Part shown: positions 46,590-56,710 of the stretch, piece after piece
How the letters are laid out: every line of letters begins with the position of its first letter
How positions within the stretch are numbered: the first letter of the stretch is position 1
Origin: an uncultured Tateyamaria sp.
GTDB taxonomy: Bacteria; Pseudomonadota; Alphaproteobacteria; Rhodobacterales; Rhodobacteraceae
NCBI RefSeq assembly: GCF_947503465.1
Contig: NZ_CANNDN010000001.1
Location: 558,001 to 622,000 of the forward strand
DNA: 64,000 nucleotides
Reading direction: 5' to 3'
Translations under genes and position numbers: made by a program
The notes under the pieces: model-generated
Database searches by the model: none
Told to the model about the DNA's origin: nothing
The model's input: the letters and a program-made list of their open reading frames with translations, nothing else

Positions 46590-47164
46590 CGCGACTGGAC
46601 CAGCAGATCGCCTTTCTGACCGAGGCGGACAAACTGAAATCCATCACCCGCGCCACGACACTGGCGGATGGAAGTCGCGCCGAAAACAGCGCCGAACATT
46701 CCTGGCACCTGACCCTTTATGCCCTTGTACTGGCGGATCAGGCTGGACCGGATGTCGATATCAACCGCGTCATCAAGATGTTGATCCTGCACGATCTGGT
46801 CGAGATTGATGCGGGTGACAATCCCATCTTCGAGGATGTGGATGCGGCCGTTGTCGCGGCGCAGGAACAGGCGGCGGCGGATCGGATCTTTGGCCTGTTG
46901 CCCGAGGATATTGCCCGGTCATTGCGCCCGATCTGGGAAGAGTTCGAAGCCGCGGAGACCCCAACCGCCCAATTCGCCAAGGCGCTGGACCGGTTTCAGC
47001 CGCCCATGCTGAACCTCGCGTCAGGCGGGGGCAGCTGGACAGACTACAACGTGACCGAAGACATGGTCGCCGCCCGCGTGGGCACCAAGATCGCACGCGG
47101 TGCGCCCGGATTATGGGCCTATGCCAGCAAACGCATCGCCGCGTTCTTTGCCACCGTCCCGTAG
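46586..47164 (+). CDS. HD-domain phosphohydrolase (YfbR-like)
   Basis: A 192-aa protein: TEADKLKSITRATTLADGSR, ENSAEHSWHLTLYALVLAD with the first HD-type His, and LILHDLVEIDAGD with the H-D pair. The family hydrolyses 5'-deoxynucleoside monophosphates or related nucleotides. The start is a GTG overlapping the previous stop (GTGA). Third gene of a hydrolase-79aa-HD unit. Confidence 0.9.
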   Translation: MTRLDQQIAFLTEADKLKSITRATTLADGSRAENSAEHSWHLTLYALVLADQAGPDVDINRVIKMLILHDLVEIDAGDNPIFEDVDAAVVAAQEQAAADRIFGLLPEDIARSLRPIWEEFEAAETPTAQFAKALDRFQPPMLNLASGGGSWTDYNVTEDMVAARVGTKIARGAPGLWAYASKRIAAFFATVP

Positions 47165-47177
47165 CCTCTCTTTTTCA

Positions 47178-47193
47178 GTATACAATTGCATAC
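47178..47193. promoter_or_regulatory. 16-bp near-perfect palindrome upstream of icd
   Basis: GTATACAATTGCATAC differs from its reverse complement at only two symmetric positions. It lies 68-83 bases before the icd ATG. The TTG-x-ATAC half-sites resemble GntR-type operators, so a regulator may control icd here. Confidence 0.5.
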
Positions 47194-47260
47194 ACACTTC
47201 CCAAACCGGTTCTGACGGGCTAAGCGACCATAGAGTAGTCGCGCGCAAAGGACCCCTTTG

Positions 47261-48475
47261 ATGACCAAGATCAAGGTAGACAACCCAATCGTCGAAATGG
47301 ACGGGGACGAGATGACCCGCATCATGTGGGATTTCATCAAGAAAAAGCTGATCGAGCCCTATCTGGACATCGACCTGCTGTATTACGATCTGGGCATCGA
47401 GGAACGCGACAGGACCGAAGATCAGATCACCATCGACGCCGCTGAAAAGACCAAGGACGTGGGCGTCGCCGTCAAATGCGCGACAATCACGCCGGACGAG
47501 GCGCGGGTGGAGGAATTCGGCCTCAAGAAGATGTGGCGCAGCCCGAACGGGACGATCCGCAACATTCTGGGCGGTGTGATCTTTCGCCAGCCGATCATCT
47601 GCCGCAACGTCCCCCGCTTGGTGCCCGGCTGGACCAAGCCCATCGTGGTCGGCCGCCATGCCTTTGGCGACCAGTACAAGGCCACGGACATGAAATTTCC
47701 GGGGCCCGGGACGTTGACCATGAAATTCGTGGGCGAGGACGGGACAGAGGTTGAGCACGAGGTCTACAAGGCCGACAGCGCCGGTGTCTTCATGTCGATG
47801 TACAACATCGACCCGTCGATCTATGACTTTGCGCGGGCGTCCTTCAATTACGGTTTGTCGCTGGGCTGGCCGGTGTACCTGTCCACCAAGAACACCATCC
47901 TCAAGCAATATGACGGGCGGTTCCTGGAGGTCTTCCAGGAGGTCTATGACGCCGAGTTCAAGGAGAAGTTCGAGGCGGCGGGCATCTGGTACGAGCATCG
48001 CCTGATCGACGACATGGTGGCCTGTGCCATCAAGTGGAACGGTGGTTTTGTCTGGGCCTGCAAGAACTATGATGGCGACGTGCAGTCGGACGTGGTGGCG
48101 CAGGGGTTCGGGTCACTTGGCATGATGACCAGCCAGCTGATGACGCCGGACGGCAAGATCGTCGAGGCCGAGGCGGCGCATGGCACCGTCACGCGCCACT
48201 ACCGCCAGCATCAGGCGGGCGAACAGACCTCGACCAACTCGATCGCGTCGATCTATGCGTGGACCGGGGGCCTCAAGCACCGGGCCAAGCTGGATGACAA
48301 TGCGCAACTGAAGAACTTTGCCGAGACGTTGGAGAAGGTGATCGTGGACACGGTGGAATCGGGCCACATGACCAAGGATCTGGCCTTGCTGGTCGGCCCG
48401 GATCAGGGGTGGCTGACCACGATGGGGTTCCTTGAGAAGATCGACGAGAACCTGAACACGGCGCTGGCAGGTTAG
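47261..48475 (+). CDS. icd: NADP-dependent isocitrate dehydrogenase
   Basis: A 404-aa dimeric-type enzyme: [39 protein letters not shown] (isocitrate binding), [40 protein letters not shown] and [11 protein letters not shown]. The R-H-Y NADP-type residues after HGTVT support NADP specificity. It makes 2-oxoglutarate in the TCA cycle. Its ATG is 97 bases after the HD gene; its end overlaps the convergent gene by 4 bases. Confidence 0.97.
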   Translation: MTKIKVDNPIVEMDGDEMTRIMWDFIKKKLIEPYLDIDLLYYDLGIEERDRTEDQITIDAAEKTKDVGVAVKCATITPDEARVEEFGLKKMWRSPNGTIRNILGGVIFRQPIICRNVPRLVPGWTKPIVVGRHAFGDQYKATDMKFPGPGTLTMKFVGEDGTEVEHEVYKADSAGVFMSMYNIDPSIYDFARASFNYGLSLGWPVYLSTKNTILKQYDGRFLEVFQEVYDAEFKEKFEAAGIWYEHRLIDDMVACAIKWNGGFVWACKNYDGDVQSDVVAQGFGSLGMMTSQLMTPDGKIVEAEAAHGTVTRHYRQHQAGEQTSTNSIASIYAWTGGLKHRAKLDDNAQLKNFAETLEKVIVDTVESGHMTKDLALLVGPDQGWLTTMGFLEKIDENLNTALAG

Positions 48476-49263
48476 GCCGCCAGTGCTGCCACACGTGGCG
48501 CAAATGGCAGAATGGTGCGGGTGCGCCCCTCGAAGGTGACAAAGCTGCCGGGGGGCACTTCGTGCCATTTGGCATCCTGGTCATACGGTTCGCTGACCAC
48601 GGACCAACCATTTGTCTCATCGCTCCAGCGATAATAGAGCGACGGCGCAAACGGATCAGAGGCATAGCGGGCCGCAAACAGGCGTTTGCCGTCTGTCATG
48701 GCAACGGTCATGCGCACAAGTGGGTCAAAGCCCCGCGCGCGGCCCGCATCAACAAGCGTGGCTGTGGCGCGTTCCAGACCGCCGCGTGGATCGTCAGCGA
48801 GCCCCAGGCTGAGGGCCACCAGGAACAACGCCTCGCTGTCCGTGGCCCCCCTGCGTTCGGGATAAAGCGCATCGGCGATATGCATGTCGGCCGATTTGCG
48901 GAACTGGCCGAAATCACCGATCTGACCGTTATGCATGAAGCTCCAATTGCCGCTGGCAAAGGGGTGGCAGTTGTTGCGGCTGGTCGCGGTTTCGGTCGAG
49001 GCGCGCACATGGGCCATAAAGAGCGGCGCACGCACCTGGCTGGTCAGCGAGGCCAGATTGGCATCAGACCACGCCGGGAAAACGTCCCGGAACAGGCCCG
49101 GTTCGGGGCGCTGATCGTACCAGGCCACCCCAAACCCGTCTGCGTTGATCGAGGTCTTGCTTTGGGATGCCGCACTGGCCTGTTCGATCAGCGAATGGCA
49201 CGGGCAGCTTATGACATCGGCCATAAAGATCGGGTCACCCAAATATGCGCTCCAGCGACACAT
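48472..49263 (-). CDS. Class II glutamine amidotransferase (YafJ-like)
   Basis: A 263-aa protein with N-terminal [18 protein letters not shown], where Cys2 is the expected Ntn nucleophile. Further signature: [44 protein letters not shown] and ATDSEALF. The family resembles EgtC/YafJ, hydrolysing gamma-glutamyl bonds or acting as an amidotransferase. Substrate unknown. It precedes the DUF6356 gene's stop by a few bases on the same strand order. Confidence 0.9.
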   Translation of the reverse strand: MCRWSAYLGDPIFMADVISCPCHSLIEQASAASQSKTSINADGFGVAWYDQRPEPGLFRDVFPAWSDANLASLTSQVRAPLFMAHVRASTETATSRNNCHPFASGNWSFMHNGQIGDFGQFRKSADMHIADALYPERRGATDSEALFLVALSLGLADDPRGGLERATATLVDAGRARGFDPLVRMTVAMTDGKRLFAARYASDPFAPSLYYRWSDETNGWSVVSEPYDQDAKWHEVPPGSFVTFEGRTRTILPFAPRVAALAA

Positions 49264-49266
49264 GGC

Positions 49267-49473
49267 TCAGCGGCCCCTGTTGCGGATGTCTTCGTACATC
49301 GCCGCGATCATGTTGCCGGCGGTCTTTTCGAACAGCGCGGGGATGATGGCGTGGACAGTGGCGGCCCCGGCGGCACCGAAGAGCCGCAAGGCAAAGCGGC
49401 CCGCGAATACGGCATGCTGGGCATAGCTTTCATCGACGCTGCGGGGATGGGTCAGGAATACGCGGGTCAACAT
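49267..49473 (-). CDS. DUF6356 small membrane protein
   Basis: A 68-aa protein, MLTRVFLTHPRSVDESYAQH, with a single hydrophobic stretch (GAAGAATVHAIIPALF) and a basic tail. The HPRSVxESYxxH block identifies DUF6356, unknown function. The ATG at 49473 fits the family; the upstream extension is rejected. It is divergent from the Lrp gene and upstream of the amidotransferase, separated by 3 bases. Confidence 0.87.
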   Translation of the reverse strand: MLTRVFLTHPRSVDESYAQHAVFAGRFALRLFGAAGAATVHAIIPALFEKTAGNMIAAMYEDIRNRGR

Positions 49474-49518
49474 GGTCTTTCCTCCGGTTTGGTTGACCTG
49501 AACGTAAGCGCTGTGGGG

Positions 49519-49547
49519 TGGGAACATATCTTTGTTTCAGTGTCCCA
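49519..49547. promoter_or_regulatory. Possible operator between the DUF6356 and Lrp genes
   Basis: TGGGAACA (49519-49526) and TGTCCCA (49541-49547) form an imperfect inverted repeat in the divergent promoter region, 42-70 bases upstream of the Lrp ATG. It could be a self-regulatory Lrp/AsnC site. Confidence 0.3.
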
Positions 49548-49588
49548 ACCCGCTTGTGAGAAGATGAAATCCCACGTATTCGGCAAAC

Positions 49589-50047
49589 ATGGAGACATTT
49601 GACACCATAGACGCCAAGATCCTGCGCGAACTGCAACAGGATGCGTCGATCTCTCTGGACCAGTTGGGAGAACGTGTGGCGCTGTCGCGCAACGCCTGCT
49701 GGCGCCGGGTCCGAGCCCTGGAAGAGGCGGGTGTGATCAAGGGGCGCGTGGCGCTGATTGACCCGGCGGCGGTAGGTCTGGGCCTGATGGTATTCATGGA
49801 GATCCGGACGCACAGCCACGATCCCGACTGGCAGCGCACATTCAACCGGGCCACGCAGACAATCCCGGGTATCCTGAGCGTCTACCGCATGACGGGCGAT
49901 CTGGATTACCTGATCCGGGCGCGCGTGGCGGATATGGCAGGGTATGATGCGCTGTATCAGCAGTTGATTGCGCAGGTGCCCATCGCCGATGTCGCCGCCA
50001 GTTTCGTGATGGAAGAAATCAAGGACAGCACCGCCCTGCCCCTTTGA
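49589..50047 (+). CDS. Lrp/AsnC-family transcriptional regulator
   Basis: A 152-aa regulator: IDAKILRELQQDASISLDQL, AVALSRNACWRRVRALEE-type helix-turn-helix, then the RAM ligand domain (GLGLMVFMEIRTHSHDP ... VYRMTGDLDYLIRARVADM). It likely senses an amino acid. It overlaps the SMR gene end region, so the regulator and transporter form a unit. The ATG at 49589 is preceded by no strong Shine-Dalgarno. Confidence 0.93.
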   Translation: METFDTIDAKILRELQQDASISLDQLGERVALSRNACWRRVRALEEAGVIKGRVALIDPAAVGLGLMVFMEIRTHSHDPDWQRTFNRATQTIPGILSVYRMTGDLDYLIRARVADMAGYDALYQQLIAQVPIADVAASFVMEEIKDSTALPL

Positions 50048-50058
50048 AAGTGAGCCTT

Positions 50059-50394
50059 ATGCCCTTGCACTATATCTACCTGATCGTGGCGGTTGCCGCC
50101 GAAACCATCGGCACAACGGCCTTGCAGGCCAGCGATCAGTTCACGCGCGTCTGGCCCACCGTGATCGTGGTTGTCGCCTATGGGTTTGCATTTTTCTTTC
50201 TGGGCATTGCGCTGAAATACATTCCCGTCGGTATTGCCTATGCGATGTGGTCGGGGTTGGGGATCATCCTGATTGCGCTTATCGGTTTTGCCGTCTTCGG
50301 TCAGCGGCTGGACCTGCCTGCGGTTCTGGGGTTGGGCATGATTATCGCAGGGATTGTGGTGATCCAGCTCTTCTCGAAGACGGCCACACACTAG
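50059..50394 (+). CDS. Small multidrug resistance (SMR/EmrE) transporter
   Basis: A 111-aa four-helix membrane protein, MPLHYIYLIVAVAAETIGTT, with the essential membrane Glu in AAETIGT (about residue 14) and IPVGIAYAMWSGLGIILIAL. SMR proteins exchange protons for cations such as quaternary ammonium or guanidinium. The ATG at 50059 was chosen over a TTG at 50044. It follows the Lrp regulator closely. Confidence 0.93.
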   Translation: MPLHYIYLIVAVAAETIGTTALQASDQFTRVWPTVIVVVAYGFAFFFLGIALKYIPVGIAYAMWSGLGIILIALIGFAVFGQRLDLPAVLGLGMIIAGIVVIQLFSKTATH

Positions 50395-50454
50395 CCCTTT
50401 CATTCTGCACTGCGGCGCTATATGGGCCGGGCAACAACCATTGAGGCCCGTTTC

Positions 50455-52272
50455 ATGGAACTGCGCAACATCGCCATCATCGCCCACGTCGACCACGGAA
50501 AAACCACGCTGGTGGACGAATTGCTGAAGCAATCCGGCACCTACCGGGACAACCAGGCCACGACCGAACGCGCCATGGACAGCAACGACCTGGAGCGCGA
50601 GCGCGGGATCACCATTTTGGCAAAAGCCACGTCCGTCGAGTGGAAGGGCACCCGCATCAACATCGTGGACACGCCCGGTCACGCCGATTTCGGGGGCGAG
50701 GTCGAGCGTATCCTGTCGATGGTGGACGGGGTTGTGCTGCTGGTCGATGCCGCCGAAGGGCCGATGCCGCAGACCAAGTTCGTGACCTCGAAGGCGCTGG
50801 CGCTGGGTCTGCGCCCCATTGTGGTGCTGAACAAGGTCGACAAGCCCGACGGCGAACCCGACCGGGCGCTGGACGAGTGTTTTGACCTCTTTGCCAACCT
50901 GGGCGCGGATGATGATCAGCTGGATTTCCCGGCAATGTATGCGTCGGGCCGGGCCGGTTGGGCGGACATGGAGCTGGATGGCCCGCGCAAGGACCTGTCG
51001 GCGCTGTTTGATCTGATCGTGGATCACGTGCCTGCGCCCGCGCAGGTCGCGGCCAGGGACGAACCGTTCCGCATGCTGGCGACCACGTTGGGATCCGACC
51101 CGTTCATTGGGCGCATCCTGACCGGTCGCGTCGAATCCGGTACGTTGAAGGCGGGCGAGACCGTCAAAGCGCTGAGCCGCGATGGCACGCTGATCGAGAA
51201 TTTCCGCTGCACCAAGATTCTGGCCTTTCGGGGCCTGGGCCAGCAGCCCATTGATCTGGCCGAAGCCGGGGACATCGTGACCCTTGCAGGCATGTCGAAG
51301 GCCACCGTGGCCGACAGCATCGTCGCCACCTCTGTGTCCGAAGCGCTGCCCGCGCAACCCATCGACCCGCCCACCATCACCGTGACTTTCGGCATTAACG
51401 ATTCGCCCTTGGCGGGCCGGGACGGCAAGAAGGTGCAGTCGCGCGTGATCCGCGACCGCCTGATGAAAGAGGCGGAATCCAACGTCGCCATCAAGATCAC
51501 CGACACGCCCGGCGGTGACGCGTTCGAAGTGGCGGGCCGTGGCGAATTGCAGATGGGCGTGCTGATCGAGAACATGCGCCGCGAAGGGTTCGAGTTGAGC
51601 ATTTCGCGCCCGCAAGTCCTGTTTCAGGAGATTGACGGGGTCCGTCACGAGCCCATCGAGGAAGCCACGATTGACGTGGATGACGAATATTCCGGGTCGG
51701 TCATCGAAAAGCTGACCGGTGCGCGCAAGGGCAACCTGGTCGAGATGAAGCCAGCCGGTGCAGGCAAGACGCGGATCGTGGCCCATGTGCCGTCACGCGG
51801 ATTGATCGGGTATCATGGCGAGTTTCTGACCGACACGCGCGGCACCGGCGTTCTGAACCGCGTGTTCCACGAATGGGCACCGCACAAGGGCCCGATCCCT
51901 GGGCGCCGTGCCGGTGTGCTGATTTCGATGGAGAACGGACAATCCGTGGCCTTTGCCCTGTGGAATCTCGAAGAGCGGGGCCGCATGTTCATCGGGGCGC
52001 AGGCGGATGTTTACACCGGCATGATCATCGGCGAGCACAGCCGCGAAAACGATCTGGAAGTGAACCCGCTGAAAGGCAAGAAGCTGACCAACGTCCGCGC
52101 CTCTGGCACAGACGAGGCCGTGCGCCTGACCACGCCGATCACCATGTCGCTGGAAGAGGCGATTGCGTATATCGACGACGATGAATTGGTTGAAGTGACG
52201 CCGAATGCAATCCGGTTGCGCAAGCGGTATCTGGATCCGCATGAACGCAAGCGGATGGCGCGGGCGTCCTAG
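50455..52272 (+). CDS. typA: Ribosome-associated GTPase TypA/BipA
   Basis: A 605-aa translational GTPase: [20 protein letters not shown] (P-loop), [16 protein letters not shown] (switch I), [16 protein letters not shown] (switch II), [16 protein letters not shown] and the C-terminal [20 protein letters not shown] with the [20 protein letters not shown] block. It helps ribosome assembly at low temperature and stress. The ATG at 50455 is the family start. Confidence 0.97.
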   Translation: MELRNIAIIAHVDHGKTTLVDELLKQSGTYRDNQATTERAMDSNDLERERGITILAKATSVEWKGTRINIVDTPGHADFGGEVERILSMVDGVVLLVDAAEGPMPQTKFVTSKALALGLRPIVVLNKVDKPDGEPDRALDECFDLFANLGADDDQLDFPAMYASGRAGWADMELDGPRKDLSALFDLIVDHVPAPAQVAARDEPFRMLATTLGSDPFIGRILTGRVESGTLKAGETVKALSRDGTLIENFRCTKILAFRGLGQQPIDLAEAGDIVTLAGMSKATVADSIVATSVSEALPAQPIDPPTITVTFGINDSPLAGRDGKKVQSRVIRDRLMKEAESNVAIKITDTPGGDAFEVAGRGELQMGVLIENMRREGFELSISRPQVLFQEIDGVRHEPIEEATIDVDDEYSGSVIEKLTGARKGNLVEMKPAGAGKTRIVAHVPSRGLIGYHGEFLTDTRGTGVLNRVFHEWAPHKGPIPGRRAGVLISMENGQSVAFALWNLEERGRMFIGAQADVYTGMIIGEHSRENDLEVNPLKGKKLTNVRASGTDEAVRLTTPITMSLEEAIAYIDDDELVEVTPNAIRLRKRYLDPHERKRMARAS

Positions 52273-52279
52273 GTCAGGA

Positions 52280-52324
52280 CTGGGGCGCTGCCCCAGACCC
52301 CGTCGTATTTTTGGTCGGAAGAAA
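52280..52324 (+). repeat. Dispersed hairpin element, copy 3
   Basis: CTGGGG (52280-52285) and CCCCAG (52291-52296) around CGCTG, then ACCCCG and the core TCGTATTTTTGGTCGGAAGA at 52303-52322. It lies between the convergent ends of typA and the DUF1330 gene, in typA orientation. Confidence 0.75.
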
Positions 52325-52327
52325 CGG

Positions 52328-52615
52328 TTAGTCCGTGGTCTCGACGATCAACAGTTCACGCTCGGATGCGCCGCGGGCATGTTCAAGTGCGGCTTGATAG
52401 GCATCCGAGTGGTAGCAGCGTTCGGCTGTTTCCACGTCCGGGAACCTGGCCACGACATTGCGCGGGCGGTCCGTGCCTTCGAGTTGTACGTAGCGACCGC
52501 CGCGCGCGATGAACGTGCCGCCATGATCGGCGATGGCGACCGTCGCGCCGGCCGCGTATTTCTTGTACGCCTCTTCGTCCGTCACCGTGACATGTGCAAT
52601 CCAGAGTGCTGGCAT
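52328..52615 (-). CDS. DUF1330 domain protein
   Basis: A 95-aa ferredoxin-like alpha/beta protein: MPALWIAHVTVTDEEAYKKY, FIARGGRYVQLEGTDRPRNV and RFPDVETAERCYHSDAYQAA, the DUF1330 pattern. Function unknown. Its ATG lies 2-4 bases after the alaS stop (TAAGATG) with GGAGGA overlapping the end of alaS, so it is co-translated. Confidence 0.9.
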   Translation of the reverse strand: MPALWIAHVTVTDEEAYKKYAAGATVAIADHGGTFIARGGRYVQLEGTDRPRNVVARFPDVETAERCYHSDAYQAALEHARGASERELLIVETTD

Positions 52616-52616
52616 C

Positions 52617-55271
52617 TTATCCTCCCATGACCGCCTTGGCCGCCGCAATGGCGGCATCCGCGTTGCTTGCATCCTTGGCCCCGCCCTGCGCCATGTCGGG
52701 ACGACCGCCGCCGCCCTTTCCACCCAGTTCGACCACCGCTGCCTTGACCAGATCGACCGCGCTGACGCTGTCGGTCTTGTCTTGGGTGACGCCTGCGGCC
52801 ACGGCAACCTTGCCGTCTGCCTCTGCTATCAAGAGGATCGCACCGGAGCCCATGCGGGATTTGTGTTCATCGATCAGGGCCGGCAGGTCCTTGCCTGTCA
52901 CGCCGTTCAACACCTGCGCGAGGAAGGCTGTGCCCCTCACATCTTCGGCCTCGGGTGCCGCCTGGCTGCCGCCCGACATGGCCAGGTCGCGGCGCAGCTG
53001 CGCCACCTCGGCGGCCAACGCCTTGCGTTCGTCCATCAGCGCCTTGACGCGCGCGGGCACATCCTGGGCCTGGGCCTTCAGTTCGATGGCCGTTTCGGCC
53101 AGCAGGTGGTCCTGTCCGCGCAGATAGTCCATCGCCGCCTGCCCGGTCAGCGCCTCGATCCGGCGCACGCCTGCGCTGGACGCGCTGTCGCCCAACGTGA
53201 CAAAGGCGCCGATGTCGCCGGTCTGGCGGACATGGGTGCCGCCGCACAGTTCCAGCGAATAGGTGTCGCCAGACGTGCCCTTGCCGGACCCATCCTGGCG
53301 ACCCATCGACACGACGCGCACTTCGTCGCCGTATTTTTCACCAAAGAGCGCCTGCGCGCCGAGCGCACGCGCATCGTCCGGTGTCATGATCCGGGTGTCG
53401 ACGGGGGCATTCTGACGGATATAGGTGTTCACCTCGGCCTCGACCCGTGCCAGTTCCTCGAGGCTGAGCGCCTTGCCGTGGCTGAAATCAAAGCGCAGCC
53501 TGTCGGGGGCATTGAGTGATCCGCGTTGCGCAACGTGGTCACCCAGCGCGCCGCGCAGCGCCTCGTGCAGAAGGTGCGTTGCCGAATGGTTCGCGCGAAT
53601 GTGTGTTCGGCGTGCATGATCCACTTCAAGAACGGCGGCTTCGCCTTTGGAAATCATGCCTTTTGTCACGTCGGCACTGTGAATGAACACGCCGGCAGTC
53701 TTGCGTGTATCCGTGACGCGGGCCTCACCGTGTTCGGTGCGGATGGTGCCCATGTCACCGACCTGGCCACCGCTTTCGGCATAGAAAGGGGTCTGGTTCA
53801 GAGCGATCTGTACCTTGGCGCCCGCGTCCACACGATCAGTCTGCACACCATCCACGACCAAGGCCGCAATCTGCCCTTCGGCGGTTTCGGTGTCATAGCC
53901 CAGGAATTCGGTAGCCCCGCTGGCCTCGGCCACGTCGAACCATACGGTCGCGTCGGCAGCTTCGCCCGAGCCGGACCAGGCGGCGCGCGCCTTGGCCTTT
54001 TGTTCGGCCATGGCGGCGTCAAAACCGTCCGTGTCCACGCCGCGTCCCTTTTCGCGCAGCGCGTCCTGCGTGAGGTCCAGCGGAAATCCATATGTGTCGT
54101 ACAGCTTGAATGCCGCATCGCCCGGCAAGTCGGCGCCATCGGCAAGGTTCGCGACCTCGTCATCCAGCAACTTCAGGCCGCGATCCAGCGTCTGCTTGAA
54201 GCGGGTTTCCTCTGCCTGCAGCGTTTCGGTGATCAGCGACTGCGCCTGGCCAAGTTCAGGATAGGCCGCGCCCATCTGCTGCACCAGCGACGGCACAAGG
54301 CGGTACATCACCGGATCCTTTGCGCCCAGAAGATGCGCGTGGCGCATGGCCCGACGCATGATGCGGCGCAGCACGTATCCGCGTCCGTCATTTGATGGCA
54401 TCACCCCGTCCGCAATCAGGAAAGACGTCGAACGCAGGTGATCCGCGATCACCCGGTGGTGCACGTTCTGGTCGCCATACGGGTCAACGCCCGTCGCATC
54501 CGCCGACGCCTCGATCAGCGATTTGAAGAGATCGGTGTCATAGTTGTCGTGGCTGCCTTGCAAGAGCGCGCCGATCCGTTCCAGACCCATGCCCGTATCG
54601 ATGGACTGCATGTCCAGATCTATCATGGACCCGTCTTCGAACTGTTCGTTCTGCATGAAGACGATGTTCCAGATCTCGATAAACCGGTCGCCATCTTCTT
54701 CGGGGCTTCCGGGTGGGCCGCCCCAGATATGGTCGCCGTGATCATAGAAAATCTCGGTACATGGACCGCAGGGGCCGGTCGGACCCATCTGCCAGAAATT
54801 GTCGGACGTGGCGATGCGGATGATCCGGTCTTCGGGAACGCCGACCTTTTTCCAGATCTCGAACGCCTCGTCATCGGTGTGATAGACGGTGACGTATAGC
54901 CGATCCTTGGGAATGCCGAATTCGCCCGTGATCAGGGTCCAGGCAAAGGGGATCGCTTCGTGCTTGAAATAATCACCGAAGCTGAAGTTGCCCAGCATCT
55001 CGAAAAACGTGTGGTGACGTGCGGTGTAACCCACATTGTCGAGGTCATTGTGTTTGCCGCCTGCCCGTACACATTTCTGGCTGGTCGTCGCGCGGGTGTA
55101 GTCGCGTTTTTCCAGGCCCGTGAACAGGTTCTTGAACTGCACCATGCCCGAGTTCACGAACATCAGCGTGGGGTCGTTGCGCGGCACCAGCGGGCTGGAC
55201 GGGACCACCGCATGCCCTTGTTTTTCAAAGTAATTCAGAAAGGTCGAGCGGATATCATTGAGCGATGGCAT
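52617..55271 (-). CDS. alaS: Alanyl-tRNA synthetase
   Basis: An 884-aa class II synthetase: [40 protein letters not shown] (motif 1), [35 protein letters not shown] (motif 2) and [13 protein letters not shown] (motif 3). The editing domain has [15 protein letters not shown] and [17 protein letters not shown] with the HxxxH...CxxxH zinc site. The C-Ala region ends the protein. Length is normal. An in-frame extension to 55364 is rejected. Confidence 0.97.
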   Translation of the reverse strand: MPSLNDIRSTFLNYFEKQGHAVVPSSPLVPRNDPTLMFVNSGMVQFKNLFTGLEKRDYTRATTSQKCVRAGGKHNDLDNVGYTARHHTFFEMLGNFSFGDYFKHEAIPFAWTLITGEFGIPKDRLYVTVYHTDDEAFEIWKKVGVPEDRIIRIATSDNFWQMGPTGPCGPCTEIFYDHGDHIWGGPPGSPEEDGDRFIEIWNIVFMQNEQFEDGSMIDLDMQSIDTGMGLERIGALLQGSHDNYDTDLFKSLIEASADATGVDPYGDQNVHHRVIADHLRSTSFLIADGVMPSNDGRGYVLRRIMRRAMRHAHLLGAKDPVMYRLVPSLVQQMGAAYPELGQAQSLITETLQAEETRFKQTLDRGLKLLDDEVANLADGADLPGDAAFKLYDTYGFPLDLTQDALREKGRGVDTDGFDAAMAEQKAKARAAWSGSGEAADATVWFDVAEASGATEFLGYDTETAEGQIAALVVDGVQTDRVDAGAKVQIALNQTPFYAESGGQVGDMGTIRTEHGEARVTDTRKTAGVFIHSADVTKGMISKGEAAVLEVDHARRTHIRANHSATHLLHEALRGALGDHVAQRGSLNAPDRLRFDFSHGKALSLEELARVEAEVNTYIRQNAPVDTRIMTPDDARALGAQALFGEKYGDEVRVVSMGRQDGSGKGTSGDTYSLELCGGTHVRQTGDIGAFVTLGDSASSAGVRRIEALTGQAAMDYLRGQDHLLAETAIELKAQAQDVPARVKALMDERKALAAEVAQLRRDLAMSGGSQAAPEAEDVRGTAFLAQVLNGVTGKDLPALIDEHKSRMGSGAILLIAEADGKVAVAAGVTQDKTDSVSAVDLVKAAVVELGGKGGGGRPDMAQGGAKDASNADAAIAAAKAVMGG

Positions 55272-55334
55272 GGCCGAGGTCCCGGGCGTCTGATTGGTCG
55301 CACTGACATAGCGCCGCGCCGGGGCGGTGTCCAC

Positions 55335-55371
55335 AAACGAAACGGGGTGCCGCCGGTGCGACACCCCGTCC
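55335..55371 (-). terminator. Rho-independent terminator of recA
   Basis: On the minus strand ACGGGGTG (55369-55362) pairs with CACCCCGT (55349-55342) around a 12-base loop, followed by TTCGTTTGT. It lies about 60 bases after the recA stop. Confidence 0.65.
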
Positions 55372-55432
55372 CGGATATGTCCGCATCATGTCTGATGCAC
55401 CAGGGACGTTTTGGCTCCCCGTAGTCGACCAA

Positions 55433-56512
55433 TCAGGCCTCAAGGATGTCGTCATCCTCGACCTTTTCGGTGTCGGGCATGTCGAAATCAAGACCGTGGG
55501 CTGCCCGGATCTTGTCCTCGATCTCGTAGGCGATGCGGTTGTTTTCCTTCAGGAAGGTCTTGGCGTTTTCGCGCCCCTGCCCGATCCGTTCGTCACCATA
55601 GCTGAACCAGGACCCTGATTTTTCAACCACACCGGCCTTTACGCCCAGGTCCAGAAGTTCGCCCATTTTCGAGATGCCCTCGCCATACATGATGTCGAAT
55701 TCCACCTGCTTGAACGGCGGGGCCACCTTGTTCTTGACGACTTTCACGCGGGTGGCGTTGCCAACGACCTCGTCCCGGTCCTTGAGCGCGCCGATACGGC
55801 GGATGTCCAGACGGACGGAGGAGTAGAATTTCAGCGCATTGCCGCCCGTGGTCGTTTCGGGGCTGCCGAACATGACGCCGATTTTCATCCGGATCTGGTT
55901 GATGAAGATCACCATGCAGTTCGAGCGGCTGATCGATCCAGTCAGTTTGCGCATCGCCTGGCTCATCAGTCGGGCCTGCACGCCAACGCTCGAATCGCCC
56001 ATGTCGCCTTCCAGCTCGGACTTCGGCGTGAGTGCGGCAACAGAATCGACGACGACCATGTTCACGGCCCCCGAGCGCACCAGCGTGTCCGTGATCTCAA
56101 GCGCCTGCTCGCCCGTGTCGGGTTGCGAAATCAGCAACTCGTCCAGGTTGACGCCCAGTTTCTTGGCGTATTGCGGGTCAAGCGCGTGTTCCGCATCCAC
56201 AAAGGCGCACACACCACCCGACTTTTGCTGTTCGGCAACGCAATGCAGGGTCAGAGTGGTTTTACCTGACGATTCAGGGCCATAGATCTCGACGATCCGC
56301 CCCATGGGCAAGCCGCCGATGCCAAGGGCAATGTCCAGCCCAAGGCTGCCGGTCGAACTGGCCTTGATATCCTGGATGGCGCCCTCGTCGCCCAGTTTCA
56401 TGATCGACCCCTTGCCGAACTGCCGTTCGATCTGGGCCAGGGCACTGTCCAGCGCCTTTTGTTTGTCTGCCGATTTCTTGTCTGTCATGGTCAAAAGGTC
56501 TGCCGTTGCCAT
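55433..56512 (-). CDS. recA: Recombinase RecA
   Basis: A 359-aa Rec[20 protein letters not shown], Walker [54 protein letters not shown] and [22 protein letters not shown] (L2 loop), with an acidic C-terminus VEDDDILEA. It catalyses strand exchange and triggers LexA self-cleavage. The ATG at 56512 has AAGGA eight bases upstream. LexA-type tetramers lie 63-99 bases upstream. Confidence 0.98.
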   Translation of the reverse strand: MATADLLTMTDKKSADKQKALDSALAQIERQFGKGSIMKLGDEGAIQDIKASSTGSLGLDIALGIGGLPMGRIVEIYGPESSGKTTLTLHCVAEQQKSGGVCAFVDAEHALDPQYAKKLGVNLDELLISQPDTGEQALEITDTLVRSGAVNMVVVDSVAALTPKSELEGDMGDSSVGVQARLMSQAMRKLTGSISRSNCMVIFINQIRMKIGVMFGSPETTTGGNALKFYSSVRLDIRRIGALKDRDEVVGNATRVKVVKNKVAPPFKQVEFDIMYGEGISKMGELLDLGVKAGVVEKSGSWFSYGDERIGQGRENAKTFLKENNRIAYEIEDKIRAAHGLDFDMPDTEKVEDDDILEA

Positions 56513-56574
56513 TGCTTTGGTCCTTTGTGTCATACCCGCCGGGGGGCGGCAATCACTGCCGCAGCTGCGTCGAT

Positions 56575-56611
56575 GTTCCCCTTGCGTTCCTTATGGGATC
56601 AAAACGGGAAC
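56575..56611 (-). promoter_or_regulatory. SOS operator array upstream of recA (LexA boxes)
   Basis: Tetramers GTTC (56575), GTTC (56586), GATC (56597) and GAAC (56608) are spaced exactly 11 bp, giving N7 between each. On the recA strand this reads GTTC-N7-GATC-N7-GAAC-N7-GAAC. Rhodobacter LexA recognises GTTC-N7-GTTC type repeats, so this is a strong candidate SOS operator. Confidence 0.8.
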
Positions 56612-56653
56612 ATTTCAATAAATTTCTACACAACCACCTTTTGCGCTTAGGGG

Positions 56654-56668
56654 TTAAGGAGTAGTTTA
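56654..56668. promoter_or_regulatory. CtrA-like site upstream of the sulfotransferase-like gene
   Basis: TTAA-N7-TTTA (56654-56668) differs at one base from the CtrA consensus TTAA-N7-TTAA. It is 43-57 bases before the ATG at 56711. Confidence 0.35.
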
Positions 56669-56710
56669 CGCGCCAGAACACAGGCATGACAAAGTGGATC
56701 GGGGCAGAAC

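Noticed and set aside
49957-51786. A 609-codon minus-strand frame over typA
   Set aside because: typA has complete GTPase motifs; the antisense frame has none.
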